Notes: generated from the sequence alone by a model not told the origin. DNA of 32,723 nucleotides from JAJTFW01 sp964584995 (GCA_964584995.1 CAZPCA010000014.1:1-32723), one strand, 5' to 3'; positions 8,443 through 17,765 are shown, numbered from the stretch's first letter. Numbers and translations are program-made.

Positions 8443-10070
8443 GGAACTTATCGTTTTTATTTTCGTTTCTTTTTCTCGCTTCTGCATGCAGCCGGAAAGA
8501 ACATGTTGACGCTATTTATTACAATGCTGTTGTTTATACAGTTGATAGCGCGTTCACAACCGCCGAATCATTCGCTGTGAAAGATGGAAAAATTGTTGGA
8601 GTAGGATCCCGCGATGAGATGAGCCGGTATGCTGCAGCGCAGGAAATAGATCTGGGTGGAGCCTTCGTTTATCCGGGTTTGCACGATGCACATTGTCACT
8701 TCTACGGCTATGGTGTCGATCTGAAAAAGATATGGCTCACCGGTACCACTTCCTTCGCGGCTATCCTCGATACATTGCACACCCACCGTGAACAACGTTT
8801 CATGGGTTGGGTGTTCGGTCGGGGGTGGGACCAGAACGACTGGGAAAACAAAGCCTATCCGGACCGGCAGGCGCTAGACAGTATGTTTCCCGACGTACCC
8901 GTCTTCCTGATGCGCATAGATGGCCATGCTGCGTTGGTGAACGGTGAAGCGCTACGGCGTTGCGGTATCACAGCGCAAACGCGTGTGGAAGGAGGGGAGG
9001 TCGTGCTCAAGGACGGAGTGCCAAGCGGTTTGTTGATCGACAATGCAGTGGATATTGTCAAGAAGCAGATTCCGGAACCCGGACTTGAAAACAAAGTGGA
9101 GGCACTTCTGCAGGCGGAGAAAAACTGTTTTGCCGTAGGGCTTACAAGCCTCACAGATGCAGGATTGGACATTGCAACCATCGAACTGATCGACAGTCTA
9201 CACAAAGCGGGTCAACTCAAGATGCGGCTGAACACCATGGTGAGCTATTCGCCTGAAAATGCTGCCTACTATAAAAGGAAAGGGGTTTATCGCAGTGAGA
9301 GGCTCGGCGTAAACTCTTTCAAGCTATACGCCGATGGAGCGCTGGGTTCCCGCGGTGCCTGCCTGATCCATGCTTATACGGATCTGCCCGGCCATCATGG
9401 ATTTTTACTCAATTCAGCAGAGGACGTACGTACAGCGGCACGAACCGCCAGGGAAATGGGATTTCAGCTGAATACCCATTGTATCGGCGATTCGGCCAAT
9501 CGTTTACTCCTGACCATTTACGGAGAGGCGCTCGGTGGGAAAAACGATTTGCGCTGGCGCATCGAGCATGCACAGGTAGTGGATACGAATGATTTCTCCC
9601 TCTTCGCGAAGTATGCAATCATACCGTCTGTTCAACCTACACATGCTACGAGCGATATGTACTGGGCACCAGACCGCCTCGGTTCCGATAGGATGCGCGG
9701 CGCGTATGCCTACAAGCGTTTGCTTACAGAGCGCGGGATGCTGGCGGCTGGTTCTGATTTTCCCGTCGAACATATTGACCCGCTATACGGTTTTTATGCA
9801 GCAGTTGTACGTCGTGATCAGGCTCAGTTTCCCCCGGAGGGATTTCAGCCCGACCAGGCCCTAAGCCGGGAGCAGGCCTTGAGGGCCATGACCATCTGGG
9901 CGGCTTATGCCTCCTTCGAAGAAAAATACAAGGGAAGTATGGAGCCGGGTAAGTGGGCCGACTTCGTGGTGCTTGATCAAGACCTCATGAAAGCGCCGGA
10001 CAGTATCCTCTATCGCATTCCCGTACGGGCTACCTATGTAGGAGGCGAAAAAGTGTATGCACGACCTTGA
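8439..10070 (+). CDS. YtcJ-like metal-dependent amidohydrolase, lipoprotein
   Basis: A 543-residue amidohydrolase-superfamily enzyme with a lipoprotein signal: a hydrophobic N terminus ending LASAC with Cys17 as the probable lipidated residue. It is therefore expected in the periplasm or outer envelope. Metal-site motifs are H85-C-H87 in LHDAHCH, a conserved FKLYADGALGSRGA block, THCIGDSANR, the WRIEHAQVV histidine and AAGSDFPVEH with its catalytic Asp. The family acts on cyclic or exocyclic amides, but the substrate cannot be deduced. Four-base overlap with the SDR gene implies translational coupling, so the two enzymes may act on linked substrates even though they occupy different compartments. 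Confidence 0.92.
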   Translation: MRNLSFLFSFLFLASACSRKEHVDAIYYNAVVYTVDSAFTTAESFAVKDGKIVGVGSRDEMSRYAAAQEIDLGGAFVYPGLHDAHCHFYGYGVDLKKIWLTGTTSFAAILDTLHTHREQRFMGWVFGRGWDQNDWENKAYPDRQALDSMFPDVPVFLMRIDGHAALVNGEALRRCGITAQTRVEGGEVVLKDGVPSGLLIDNAVDIVKKQIPEPGLENKVEALLQAEKNCFAVGLTSLTDAGLDIATIELIDSLHKAGQLKMRLNTMVSYSPENAAYYKRKGVYRSERLGVNSFKLYADGALGSRGACLIHAYTDLPGHHGFLLNSAEDVRTAARTAREMGFQLNTHCIGDSANRLLLTIYGEALGGKNDLRWRIEHAQVVDTNDFSLFAKYAIIPSVQPTHATSDMYWAPDRLGSDRMRGAYAYKRLLTERGMLAAGSDFPVEHIDPLYGFYAAVVRRDQAQFPPEGFQPDQALSREQALRAMTIWAAYASFEEKYKGSMEPGKWADFVVLDQDLMKAPDSILYRIPVRATYVGGEKVYARP

Positions 10071-10154
10071 GGCCGTTACGGGGAGTTGAATCGACTGCTG
10101 CAGAAGGAATGGTAAATAGTGCGCATACGTAGCATCTAAATCAAATCACTGCAT

Positions 10155-11345
10155 TTATTCTGTCTTCATCGCATCGATCTTTTCCAGCAACAGGGTGGAC
10201 TGCTTGTAATCGACGCCTGCTTTCCGCGCCAGTTCTATAGTGTGCTCGCAGGTGATTTTCGCTTGCTCTTTCTTACCAAGCTTGAAGTAAAGCCCTGCCA
10301 GGGTATGGTTGTTCTTGATATTGTCTTGAAGGGTGACGGCCCTTTGTGCCCAGGTTTCCGCCTTAGCAAGCAACTCCTTGTCGCTTACACGTTCGTAAAA
10401 ATTGTAAGCCACATCGTTTAGACGGCGGTAATCGTTGGCGCAGTATTTATCGATGAAAGGGACAGCAGCTGTCTGATAGGATTTCCAGTCCGATTTCATT
10501 TTGAAACTGTTGAGGTCCGCATAAGCGATGATTTTCTCGCTGAGGTCAAGCCCCGAAGTGCGTAACTTGTCCGTCATGTTCCGGTAGCCCAGAGAGTCCA
10601 GCTTTTGTACACGCACCATGAGTGCAGCATTGTACATGCTGATGATTTTATTGTCAATACTGTCTGCTGAGTATTTTTCCGCATACGCACCGCGGTTTTC
10701 CATCACCTTCTGGAAAGCGGGAAGTTCTACTTCGCGGAATAGATCGTACATGATCCGCCAGTTGTCTTGTTTCAGCAAAGCGTCCGTAGTGAGGTCGAGC
10801 AGATAGGAGTTGATGACAGGTTGGTTGTCCAACCCTGCCTTATCGAGCATCTTCATATAGGTGGCTGCTTCCTTCGCCGTCGCCTTTTTATTGTAATACA
10901 ACTGTTCATAACTGCGCAGCTGCTTGGTACTGTCGATGGCATCCCGTCCTGTCTGCAGGAACTCTTCCTTTGATTTTTTACCGGCTGCGCGGTGCATCAT
11001 CTGTGCGTTCTTGTAATCGAAAAAAACATGTGTCGGGAAGTTTTTGATGCGTAGTTTCTTGTTCATCTCCCGCCCTTCCTTTTCCATATCCATTTTGATA
11101 CAGACGAATCGGGCGTTGAAATAGTCGGCCACTTCCTTATCTGTGTACACCTGCTCCGCCATTTCAGAGCAATAATGGCACCAGGAGGCGTAACCATGCA
11201 GGAAAACAGGTTTTTTTTCGGCTCTTGCCATTTCCAATGCCTGTTCGAAAGTCACGGACCTGAAGTGTATGCTGTCTTTTTCCTGCCCGAGTAGGGACGC
11301 CGGGATGTTCAGCAGGAGCAAGAGTAAGAAAATGAATGGTCTCAT
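10155..11345 (-). CDS. Secreted thioredoxin-fold protein with CHYC site
   Basis: A 396-residue exported protein with an N-terminal signal peptide (MRPFIFLLLLLLNIPASLLG). The thioredoxin domain follows at about residues 28-150: it has the redox-type motif WCHYC and a cis-proline segment NFPTHVFF. The remaining 240 residues are largely helical with repeat-like spacing and may be TPR-like. Family knowledge suggests a periplasmic disulfide-handling or thiol-reducing role, with no partner identified. An in-frame ATG at 11390 would add 15 residues; I prefer 11345 because it places the signal peptide directly at the N terminus. It lies downstream of two other minus-strand secreted-protein genes and may be co-transcribed with them. 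Confidence 0.85.
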   Translation of the reverse strand: MRPFIFLLLLLLNIPASLLGQEKDSIHFRSVTFEQALEMARAEKKPVFLHGYASWCHYCSEMAEQVYTDKEVADYFNARFVCIKMDMEKEGREMNKKLRIKNFPTHVFFDYKNAQMMHRAAGKKSKEEFLQTGRDAIDSTKQLRSYEQLYYNKKATAKEAATYMKMLDKAGLDNQPVINSYLLDLTTDALLKQDNWRIMYDLFREVELPAFQKVMENRGAYAEKYSADSIDNKIISMYNAALMVRVQKLDSLGYRNMTDKLRTSGLDLSEKIIAYADLNSFKMKSDWKSYQTAAVPFIDKYCANDYRRLNDVAYNFYERVSDKELLAKAETWAQRAVTLQDNIKNNHTLAGLYFKLGKKEQAKITCEHTIELARKAGVDYKQSTLLLEKIDAMKTE

Positions 11346-11412
11346 ATGTATAAGCAATGCTAAGGTACTGCGAATTGGTATTCGCTGCATGACAGAAACA
11401 TGAAAAGGTTGG

Positions 11413-12024
11413 CTACAGATTGCTGTTTATTAAACAGGTCGGTGTCGACCATTCCTTTGCTATTCTGGGTTGTAGGGGGCTGCCGTCGCAGTGCAAAAGT
11501 TTGCCGGTGCTGTCGGTTTTGAGCCGCAATAGGCGACCTTCCTGGATGAATCCAATGATTTTTTCACGCATTTCTTCATTGCTTATTTCGGCTGCTCCAA
11601 TGACGAGCTGAAGTCCGATTTCGTTGTTGTGCAAATCCATGACCACAGCGTTGGAATCCTGCAGTGCGCTATCCACGGTCTTCGCGTGTTTAAACGACAG
11701 GTAGTTGCTTTTCTCGTGCGCCTTTCCCAGTTTTCGTGCTGCGCGTACGCCGATGCCGCAGCCAAGTTGGCTCATCCAGTAGCAATGACGGAAGGCATCC
11801 AAACGACCGCCATGTTCGAAGGAGTCCAGCCGGGGATCCTTCGCAACCTCGGTACAGACTTTTCGAACCTCCATGGAAATGCGGTAGGCCTTGTGCGCTT
11901 TGAATGGGTGGGTGAGTACCCAGAGTTTTTCCGGTCTGCGCAAATTAAAAAATGAGGATGTTTGAGCCCTGCTTGCTAGTGTAAATAACAGGGCGATGCC
12001 GATAAGCGCTATGCTCCTCGTCAT
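11413..12024 (-). CDS. Secreted DUF6973-like protein
   Basis: A 203-residue exported protein: hydrophobic signal (residues 5-20) ending in RAQ. The centre carries a motif series GGRLDAFRHCYWMSQLG, then KAHEKSN and MDLHNNEIG. The DAFRH-x-W / AHE / HNNxxG pattern matches my recollection of the DUF6973 family, whose biochemical function I do not know; conserved His, Glu and Asn suggest a metal-binding or catalytic site. The C terminus ends with a short region of charged residues. Its ATG overlaps the stop of the upstream gene by 4 bases, and the thioredoxin-fold gene follows, so a three-gene secreted-protein operon is likely. Confidence 0.75.
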   Translation of the reverse strand: MTRSIALIGIALLFTLASRAQTSSFFNLRRPEKLWVLTHPFKAHKAYRISMEVRKVCTEVAKDPRLDSFEHGGRLDAFRHCYWMSQLGCGIGVRAARKLGKAHEKSNYLSFKHAKTVDSALQDSNAVVMDLHNNEIGLQLVIGAAEISNEEMREKIIGFIQEGRLLRLKTDSTGKLLHCDGSPLQPRIAKEWSTPTCLINSNL

Positions 12025-12464
12025 TTCCCCGAATAAAGCATGAGCGCCTTGGCCAATGCGAAGGAGAAGAACTGGAGTTGCTCTTGCTTGTTATCGGTTT
12101 CACCGCTAAGGCTCATGCGATAGCGATCCCAGAGGGCCTCCGGTGCATCCAGCGTAGGAATGCAATAGTACTCCGGTGCGCCACGAAGCTTTGTGTAGAG
12201 GAAGAGGATGGCGCAGGGTTTGGTTTCTCCGCTTCGGTAGAGTCCTTTGAAGTCGGCCTTGCGCTCACCGTATTCGTATACCACAAGATCTTTTACGGAA
12301 TAGCCGGATTTCAATTCTACTCCCATTTGCTTGTACATCTTATAACCCACCGAACCCATGACATATTCTTCTTCTGTGGTCGGTGCAATTTGCTGACTCA
12401 AGCTTTCATGGCTGGTAAAAAACAAGAGCAGCAGCATGAGGATCAAGGAATGGACTTTATTCAT
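12021..12464 (-). CDS. Small secreted protein of unknown function
   Basis: A 147-residue protein with a clear signal peptide (MNKVHSLILMLLLLFFTSHE, cleavage probably near SLSQ). The mature part of about 125 residues has no family I recognise; it contains mixed alpha/beta segments and a conserved-looking core (CAILFLYTKLRGAPEYYC) with two cysteines 17 residues apart that could pair. It is the first gene of a minus-strand operon: an exact -7 box (TACATTTG, 12480-12487) ends 15 bases upstream, and its TGA overlaps the next ATG. Confidence 0.75.
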   Translation of the reverse strand: MNKVHSLILMLLLLFFTSHESLSQQIAPTTEEEYVMGSVGYKMYKQMGVELKSGYSVKDLVVYEYGERKADFKGLYRSGETKPCAILFLYTKLRGAPEYYCIPTLDAPEALWDRYRMSLSGETDNKQEQLQFFSFALAKALMLYSGK

Positions 12465-12479
12465 GATTAATTGTTTTTA

Positions 12480-12487
12480 CAAATGTA
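12480..12487 (-). promoter_or_regulatory. -7 box of the secreted-protein operon
   Basis: TACATTTG is an exact TAnnTTTG match with a 15-base spacer to ATG 12464. It is the only good promoter upstream of the three genes spanning 12464 down to 10155. Confidence 0.55.
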
Positions 12488-12589
12488 ATGCGCATGTTCA
12501 CCCCAAAGCAAGCCCTGTTTCCTGTCTTTTTCTAAAAAAAGCATGGTTTTTACCTTACATTCGTACTACTAACCTAAAATACCCTGCTT

Positions 12590-13486
12590 ATGGCAAGGCA
12601 ATCCCTTGTGCTCGCCCGCCGGGGCGAACTTGTTGTGGAGAAAAAGTACGGTATGTCGTACGAAGAGTTCTCCAAAGAGCATCTGTTTAAAAGTCATCCT
12701 GTCGTCATCGGTGATGCTACCCGAGAGTGGCCTGCGCTGACAAAATTCACGCCTGATTTTTTCAGAGAAAAATACGGACAACGGAAGGTCAAGGTTCAGG
12801 GACAAACCTTTGCCTTGGGCGAATTCATCGACCTGATGATGACCGCTACAGAGGAAAATCCTGCGCCGTATCCCTGCAAATTGAACATCGCACACGATTA
12901 CCCTGAACTCTTGCCCGATGTTTCGCCCCGCTATGCGTTTGCCTTGCCGGACAGGACTACAAGTAAATTACTGCCGGCAGGATTTCTGGGTTCAGCGGAT
13001 ACGCTGGAGATTTTTTTCGGCAGTCCGGGTGGACAATTCCCCTATATGCATTACGACTACATGGGCTTTCATGCATACATCAATCAGCTATACGGCGAAA
13101 AGGAGTTTACAGTGGTGCCACCGGACCAGACGCCGTATGTTTATCCAGATCCGAAAAACCAGTGGATGTCCCTTATCGACAATCAGCGCAATCCTGATCC
13201 GGAGCGTTTTCCGCTGTGGAAAAATGCAACACCGGTTTCGTTTGTGGTCGGGCCCGGTGAAACCCTGTTCATCCCTAACGGATGGTGGCATACGGCCCGC
13301 TCTATCACACCCACTATTTCCGTGGCACTGGATGTGCTGAACGCATCCAACTGGGGACGTTTCATCCGCGAAGTGGACATCATGATGAGCAGAGAAAAAC
13401 CCCTGAAGGCCAAAGTCGCCACTTTGTTGTTACACGCGCTCGGCGGTGTATTGTCTGTTTCGGAAAAAGCCGGGGTAAAAATATGA
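12590..13486 (+). CDS. Cupin_8/JmjC-like iron oxygenase
   Basis: A 298-residue cupin-like protein of the FIH/JmjC superfamily, whose members are Fe(II)/2-oxoglutarate hydroxylases of proteins or RNA. Probable iron ligands are H154 and D156 in HYDYMGFHAY (HxD) and H234 in IPNGWWHTARS; the double Trp before the distal His is typical of the group. It has no signal peptide, so it should be cytoplasmic. The target is unknown. A weak -7-like box (TACATTCG, 12556-12563) lies upstream of the chosen ATG. It converges on the flavin oxidoreductase gene with an 18-base gap. Confidence 0.85.
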   Translation: MARQSLVLARRGELVVEKKYGMSYEEFSKEHLFKSHPVVIGDATREWPALTKFTPDFFREKYGQRKVKVQGQTFALGEFIDLMMTATEENPAPYPCKLNIAHDYPELLPDVSPRYAFALPDRTTSKLLPAGFLGSADTLEIFFGSPGGQFPYMHYDYMGFHAYINQLYGEKEFTVVPPDQTPYVYPDPKNQWMSLIDNQRNPDPERFPLWKNATPVSFVVGPGETLFIPNGWWHTARSITPTISVALDVLNASNWGRFIREVDIMMSREKPLKAKVATLLLHALGGVLSVSEKAGVKI

Positions 13487-13504
13487 TGCAGGAGTAAATA
13501 GTCC

Positions 13505-14515
13505 TTACTGACCGCAATTTTTTTGCAGGCGCTGAAAGGCCTCGATTGTTTCCTCTTCAAGGCGCTCAAGGATTTCCTTGCACGAAAGGACCTCGTCAAT
13601 GAGCGCCACACTCTGGCCGGCAGACCATAGATTTCGGTAATTGCCCGGCTGAATGGCAGCCTCAAGTTTCTTGAATCCCCGGAGCTGCACGAGCATTTTG
13701 AAATATTTTTTGGTACGGCGGTTCGTGCTGAGCCACTTCTCAATGAAGTGTTGCTTTTCGCCGATTTTCTCTGCGAAGGGGGTGCGAATGACTGCACAGG
13801 GGGTGCCGGACAGCCGTTCCGTCATCATGATATCCTCCATGCCGGCATCCACGATGGCTTTTTTATATTCGTTGCTGACGGCAGCTTCTTTCGAAGCGAT
13901 GAATCGTGTACCCATGCTGACGCCTGCTGCACCCAATGCCAATGCCGATAAAATACCGTCGCCTGAGGCAATGCCGCCTGCAGCAATCACCGGGATGGAT
14001 GGGTAGGCTTTTCGGAGTGCAGGAATCAGTACCGATGCCGGATAGGGGCCCGCATGTCCGCCCGCACCTTGTGTCACTGCTATGAAACCGTCACATCCCA
14101 GCTTTGCACATTTTTCAGCGTGTTCAAGATTTGTCACATCACAGTAGACCTTGCCTCCGTAACTGTGCGCAGCGATGATCACCTCTCCGGGATGACCAAG
14201 ACTCGTAATGTAGAGAGGGACTTCTGCTTTCACGCAGGCCTCCAGGTGTTTTTTATACAGCGGATTGGTCTTTTGCACAATCAGGTTCACTCCATAATTA
14301 CCAGGGCAAGCGTTCGTTTTCCTGTATGCATTCAGGCGGTCCAGCACAGCTTTCAATTGTCCGTCTTCTCTGTAATTGAGGGTGGGGAAGGTGCCTATTA
14401 TGCCAAAATCCATGGCCGACTCTACCATTTTTTCATTGGAAACCAAAAACATCGGAGCCATGATGACGGGTATGCGTAGCTGAAATGCTCGGGTCAGTGG
14501 AGTGTAAAATGTCAT
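13505..14515 (-). CDS. Nitronate monooxygenase-like FMN oxidoreductase
   Basis: A 336-residue TIM-barrel FMN enzyme of the NPD/2-nitropropane dioxygenase family. The start has the usual RIPVIMAPMF, the mid-region GFIAVTQGAGGHAGP carries the FMN and substrate-side His of this family, and the phosphate-binding strand-loop is VIAAGGIASGDG followed by GAAGVSMGTRF. These proteins oxidise nitronates or act as enoyl reductase-like FMN proteins (FabK relatives); which applies here is undecided. The gene is divergent from the acyl-CoA ligase with a 77-base spacer. No good -7 box was found on its own strand. Confidence 0.9.
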   Translation of the reverse strand: MTFYTPLTRAFQLRIPVIMAPMFLVSNEKMVESAMDFGIIGTFPTLNYREDGQLKAVLDRLNAYRKTNACPGNYGVNLIVQKTNPLYKKHLEACVKAEVPLYITSLGHPGEVIIAAHSYGGKVYCDVTNLEHAEKCAKLGCDGFIAVTQGAGGHAGPYPASVLIPALRKAYPSIPVIAAGGIASGDGILSALALGAAGVSMGTRFIASKEAAVSNEYKKAIVDAGMEDIMMTERLSGTPCAVIRTPFAEKIGEKQHFIEKWLSTNRRTKKYFKMLVQLRGFKKLEAAIQPGNYRNLWSAGQSVALIDEVLSCKEILERLEEETIEAFQRLQKNCGQ

Positions 14516-14559
14516 GTGTCTCGAAAGCGGCTTTTAGTCGCTCGTTTTGAATTCGGATG

Positions 14560-14567
14560 TATATTTG
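14560..14567 (+). promoter_or_regulatory. -7 box of the acyl-CoA ligase
   Basis: TATATTTG is an exact TAnnTTTG match 25 bases before ATG 14593, in the divergent spacer. No properly spaced -33 element is apparent. Confidence 0.55.
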
Positions 14568-14592
14568 ACCTAAAGCTAAAGCATTTTCTGCA

Positions 14593-16365
14593 ATGGAAGT
14601 AAGGCGCATCTTTGATTTAATCGACCGTTACCGTGATTTGTATGCCGACAAGACGGACGCACTCGCCGCAAAAGTGGAAGGCAGCTGGCAGCCAGTCAGT
14701 GCTTCCGAGTTCATCCATCAGGTGGAGTGGCTCAGTTACGGCCTAATCGATTTGGGTGTTCAGCCCGGCGATAAGATCGCTACGCTGAGTAACAACAGGC
14801 CCGAATGGAATTTTGTAGACCTCGGCATGATGCGTGCGGGTGCTATTCATGTTCCGATATATCCGACCATCAGCGCTTCTGATCTTGCTTTCATCTTGAA
14901 AGATGCAGAGGTGAAATGGGTGTTCGTTTCCAGTCTGGAGTTGTGGGAAAAGGTGGAGTCCATCGTAAGGGATATGCCTGGTGTAAAAGGCATGTATTCC
15001 TTTGACCGAATCGAAGGACGTCCCCATTGGACGGAGATTGCAGATAAAGGCAAGGCGCATCCCATGCCCGCAGTGGTGGAGAAGATCACTGCAACAATAG
15101 CCCCCGGTGACCTGGCGACATTGCTGTATACAAGTGGTACCACTGGCTTTCCCAAGGGCGTGATGTTGTCGCATCAAAATATCATTTCCCAGCTGATTGC
15201 TGCGCAAAATCTTGCGCCGGTTGACCGGAACAGTCGCGCCCTGAGTTTTCTACCCCTCAATCACGTGTATGAAAGGGTGCTGAGTTATCTCTATATGTAT
15301 CTCGGGGTGGGTATTTACTATGCAGAGAGCATTGAAAAGGTGGCCGACAATCTGAAAGAAGTGCGGCCTGAAATTTTCGGTTGTGTGCCTCGTCTTTTTG
15401 AAAAGGTATACGACCGTATCATCGCCAAAGGGACGGAGCTCACGGGCATAAAGAAGAAATTGTTTTTCTGGGCCGTGGATCTCGGTCTCCGTTACAATGG
15501 GGAAGGAGCCAATGGACCATTTTACGATGCACAGTTGCGAATAGCCCGCAAACTGATTTTCAGTAAGTGGCAGGAAGCGCTCGGAGGACAGGTAAAAGCG
15601 GCAGTATCCGGTGGGGCGGCCCTGCAACCTCGTTTGGCCAGGGTCTTTTGGGCAGCCGGTATTCCTGTGCTGGAAGGCTATGGCTTGACAGAAACCAGTC
15701 CTGTAATCACAGTGAACACGCTCAAGCCAGGCGGACTTCGCTTCGGTACTGTCGGAAAAACCATAGAGCATGTAACGGTACGAATAGCCGAAGATGGGGA
15801 AATACTTTGCAAAGGTCCCAATGTGATGATGGGCTATTACAAGCGCCCTGACCTCACAGCTGAGATGATTGACCAGGACGGATGGTTGCATACGGGCGAT
15901 ATCGGTGAGATGGTGGAAGGCGTCTATCTTCGCATCACCGACCGCAAAAAGGAGATTTTCAAGACCTCCGGCGGGAAGTATATCGTTCCGCAGGTGATCG
16001 AGAACAAGCTCAAGGAGTCACGCTTCATAGAGCAGGTGATGGTGATCGGAGAGAACCGGAAGTTTCCGGCTGCGCTGGTGGTGCCCAATTTCGCTTTTGT
16101 GAAAGAATGGTGTGCACGTAAGCAGATGGAGGTGCCAGTCAGTCATGAGGAACTCATTCGCATGGAAAGCGTCAAAGCCCGGATCATGCAGGAGGTGGAG
16201 GAGGTGAACAAAACCCTGGGTTCCTTTGAAGCCATCAAGAAAATCGAGTTGCTGCCGAGAGAATGGAGCATCGATCGCGGAGAGATGACACCCAAATTGA
16301 GTCTCAAACGCAAGGTGATCACAGAAGCCAACCAGACCTTAGTGGAGGAGATCTATTCAGAATAG
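14593..16365 (+). CDS. Long-chain fatty acid--CoA ligase
   Basis: A 590-residue AMP-forming synthetase that activates long-chain fatty acids through an acyl-adenylate to acyl-CoA. Motifs in order are the P-loop-like LLYTSGTTGFPKGVMLSH (about residues 178-195), the adenine-binding EGYGLTETSPV near 365, DGWLHTGDIGE near 430 and the hinge DRKKEIFKTSGGKYIVP near 455. Overall length and the KTSGGKY hinge match the FadD15/long-chain group rather than acetyl-CoA synthetase. Cytoplasmic, possibly membrane-associated. It is transcribed from its own promoter. Its stop lies 60 bases from the converging pyruvate dehydrogenase E2 gene. Confidence 0.94.
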   Translation: MEVRRIFDLIDRYRDLYADKTDALAAKVEGSWQPVSASEFIHQVEWLSYGLIDLGVQPGDKIATLSNNRPEWNFVDLGMMRAGAIHVPIYPTISASDLAFILKDAEVKWVFVSSLELWEKVESIVRDMPGVKGMYSFDRIEGRPHWTEIADKGKAHPMPAVVEKITATIAPGDLATLLYTSGTTGFPKGVMLSHQNIISQLIAAQNLAPVDRNSRALSFLPLNHVYERVLSYLYMYLGVGIYYAESIEKVADNLKEVRPEIFGCVPRLFEKVYDRIIAKGTELTGIKKKLFFWAVDLGLRYNGEGANGPFYDAQLRIARKLIFSKWQEALGGQVKAAVSGGAALQPRLARVFWAAGIPVLEGYGLTETSPVITVNTLKPGGLRFGTVGKTIEHVTVRIAEDGEILCKGPNVMMGYYKRPDLTAEMIDQDGWLHTGDIGEMVEGVYLRITDRKKEIFKTSGGKYIVPQVIENKLKESRFIEQVMVIGENRKFPAALVVPNFAFVKEWCARKQMEVPVSHEELIRMESVKARIMQEVEEVNKTLGSFEAIKKIELLPREWSIDRGEMTPKLSLKRKVITEANQTLVEEIYSE

Positions 16366-16425
16366 AATTTTCCTCAGGCGCAGCAAGTCCTCTGGTAAGG
16401 GGGCGCCGAGCTCAATTGTGATCGA

Positions 16426-17727
16426 TCAGATATTGCCCTGTCCCAGTAATACCACCGGATTTTCCAGCAGTGCTTTGAAGGTGTTCAGGAATTTCGATCC
16501 AACCACACCGTCTACAACGCGGTGATCGCAGCTGAGCGTTACCTTCATGACGTGGCCCGGCTGAATCGTACCGTTTTTCACGACGGGAACCTGTTTAATG
16601 GCGCCCACAGCGAGAATGCAGGCGTCCGGCGGATTGATGATAGCGGTGAATTCCTCGATATTGAACATGCCAAGGTTGGAAATGGTGAAGGTGTTACCTT
16701 CCCAGTCTTGTGGCTGTAGCTTTTTCTCCTTGGCCTTACCGGCGAAAGCTTTCACCTCGGTAGCGATCTGGCTCAATGTTTTGGCATCGGCAAAACGCAA
16801 TACGGGCACCAGCAATCCTTCATCGACCGCTACGGCAACACCGATATGGATGTGATGGTTCGTGCGGATACGGTCGCCCAGCCAGGATGAGTTCACCGCC
16901 GGATGCTGCCGGAGTGCTGTGGCTGCGGCCTTTACCACAAAGTCGTTGTAGGAAATTTTTACAGCGGTGACCTGATTAACGCTTTCGCGAGCTCTCACTA
17001 CTTCGTCCATGTCAATGTCCATGGTTAAGTAGAAATGCGGCGCACTGAATTTGCTCTCGCTGAGTCTGCGGGCGATAGTTTTTCGCATCTGCGAAACCGT
17101 TATCTCTTCAAAGCTCTCTTTTGTGACGGCGGCCGAGGCATAGCTGCCTGCTGCCACAAAACTGCCGGGCTTGAACCAGTCGATGTCGCGCTTGATGATG
17201 CGTCCGTGTTCTCCGCTGCCTTTTAGCATGGAAAGGTCAATCCCTTTTTCAGCTGCGAGCCGTTTAGCAAGGGGGGACGCCTTCAGGCGTACATCGCCGT
17301 TAACGGAGGCAGCAGGTACTGTGACGGGACCAGCCACGGAGGCTGCAGGTACGGCGACTTGTGCTGCCGCGACGGGCGCAGTTGCTACCGCCGGTGCAGG
17401 CGTGGGTGGTGTAGATGGCTTGGCTGCAGGTGCAGCAGCAGCCGCTGGCTTGGCTTGTTCATTCTCCAGCAAAGATTTGTACTCCTCTCCCGGTTTACCA
17501 AGAATGGCGAGGATGCCGTCGACGGGAGCCGCTTTGCCTTCTTCCACACCGATATAGAGCAGGGTGCCCGCCTGATACGATTCGAATTCCATAGTGGCCT
17601 TATCGGTTTCGATTTCGGCTACGAGGTCTCCATTTTTAATGGTATCTCCAACTTTTTTGTGCCATTTGACCACAACACCTTCGGTCATGGTATCCGACAT
17701 TTTTGGCATCCTTACGATTTCAGCCAT
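16426..17727 (-). CDS. Pyruvate dehydrogenase E2, dihydrolipoamide acetyltransferase
   Basis: A 433-residue core subunit of pyruvate dehydrogenase that transfers the acetyl group from lipoamide to CoA. It has one N-terminal lipoyl domain with the lipoylation Lys in ETDKATMEFE (about residue 44), then an Ala/Pro-rich flexible linker (about residues 90-145), a peripheral subunit-binding domain (ASPLAKRLAAEKGIDL...GRIIKRDI) and the catalytic acyltransferase domain with CDHRVVDG near residue 405 carrying the His-Asp pair. The 38-base gap after the E1-alpha gene points to an operon. E1-beta and E3 are not in this window. Confidence 0.94.
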   Translation of the reverse strand: MAEIVRMPKMSDTMTEGVVVKWHKKVGDTIKNGDLVAEIETDKATMEFESYQAGTLLYIGVEEGKAAPVDGILAILGKPGEEYKSLLENEQAKPAAAAAPAAKPSTPPTPAPAVATAPVAAAQVAVPAASVAGPVTVPAASVNGDVRLKASPLAKRLAAEKGIDLSMLKGSGEHGRIIKRDIDWFKPGSFVAAGSYASAAVTKESFEEITVSQMRKTIARRLSESKFSAPHFYLTMDIDMDEVVRARESVNQVTAVKISYNDFVVKAAATALRQHPAVNSSWLGDRIRTNHHIHIGVAVAVDEGLLVPVLRFADAKTLSQIATEVKAFAGKAKEKKLQPQDWEGNTFTISNLGMFNIEEFTAIINPPDACILAVGAIKQVPVVKNGTIQPGHVMKVTLSCDHRVVDGVVGSKFLNTFKALLENPVVLLGQGNI

Positions 17728-17765
17728 AGCTCTCTTGTATTGATTCGCTTTTCCGGTAACGGGGG

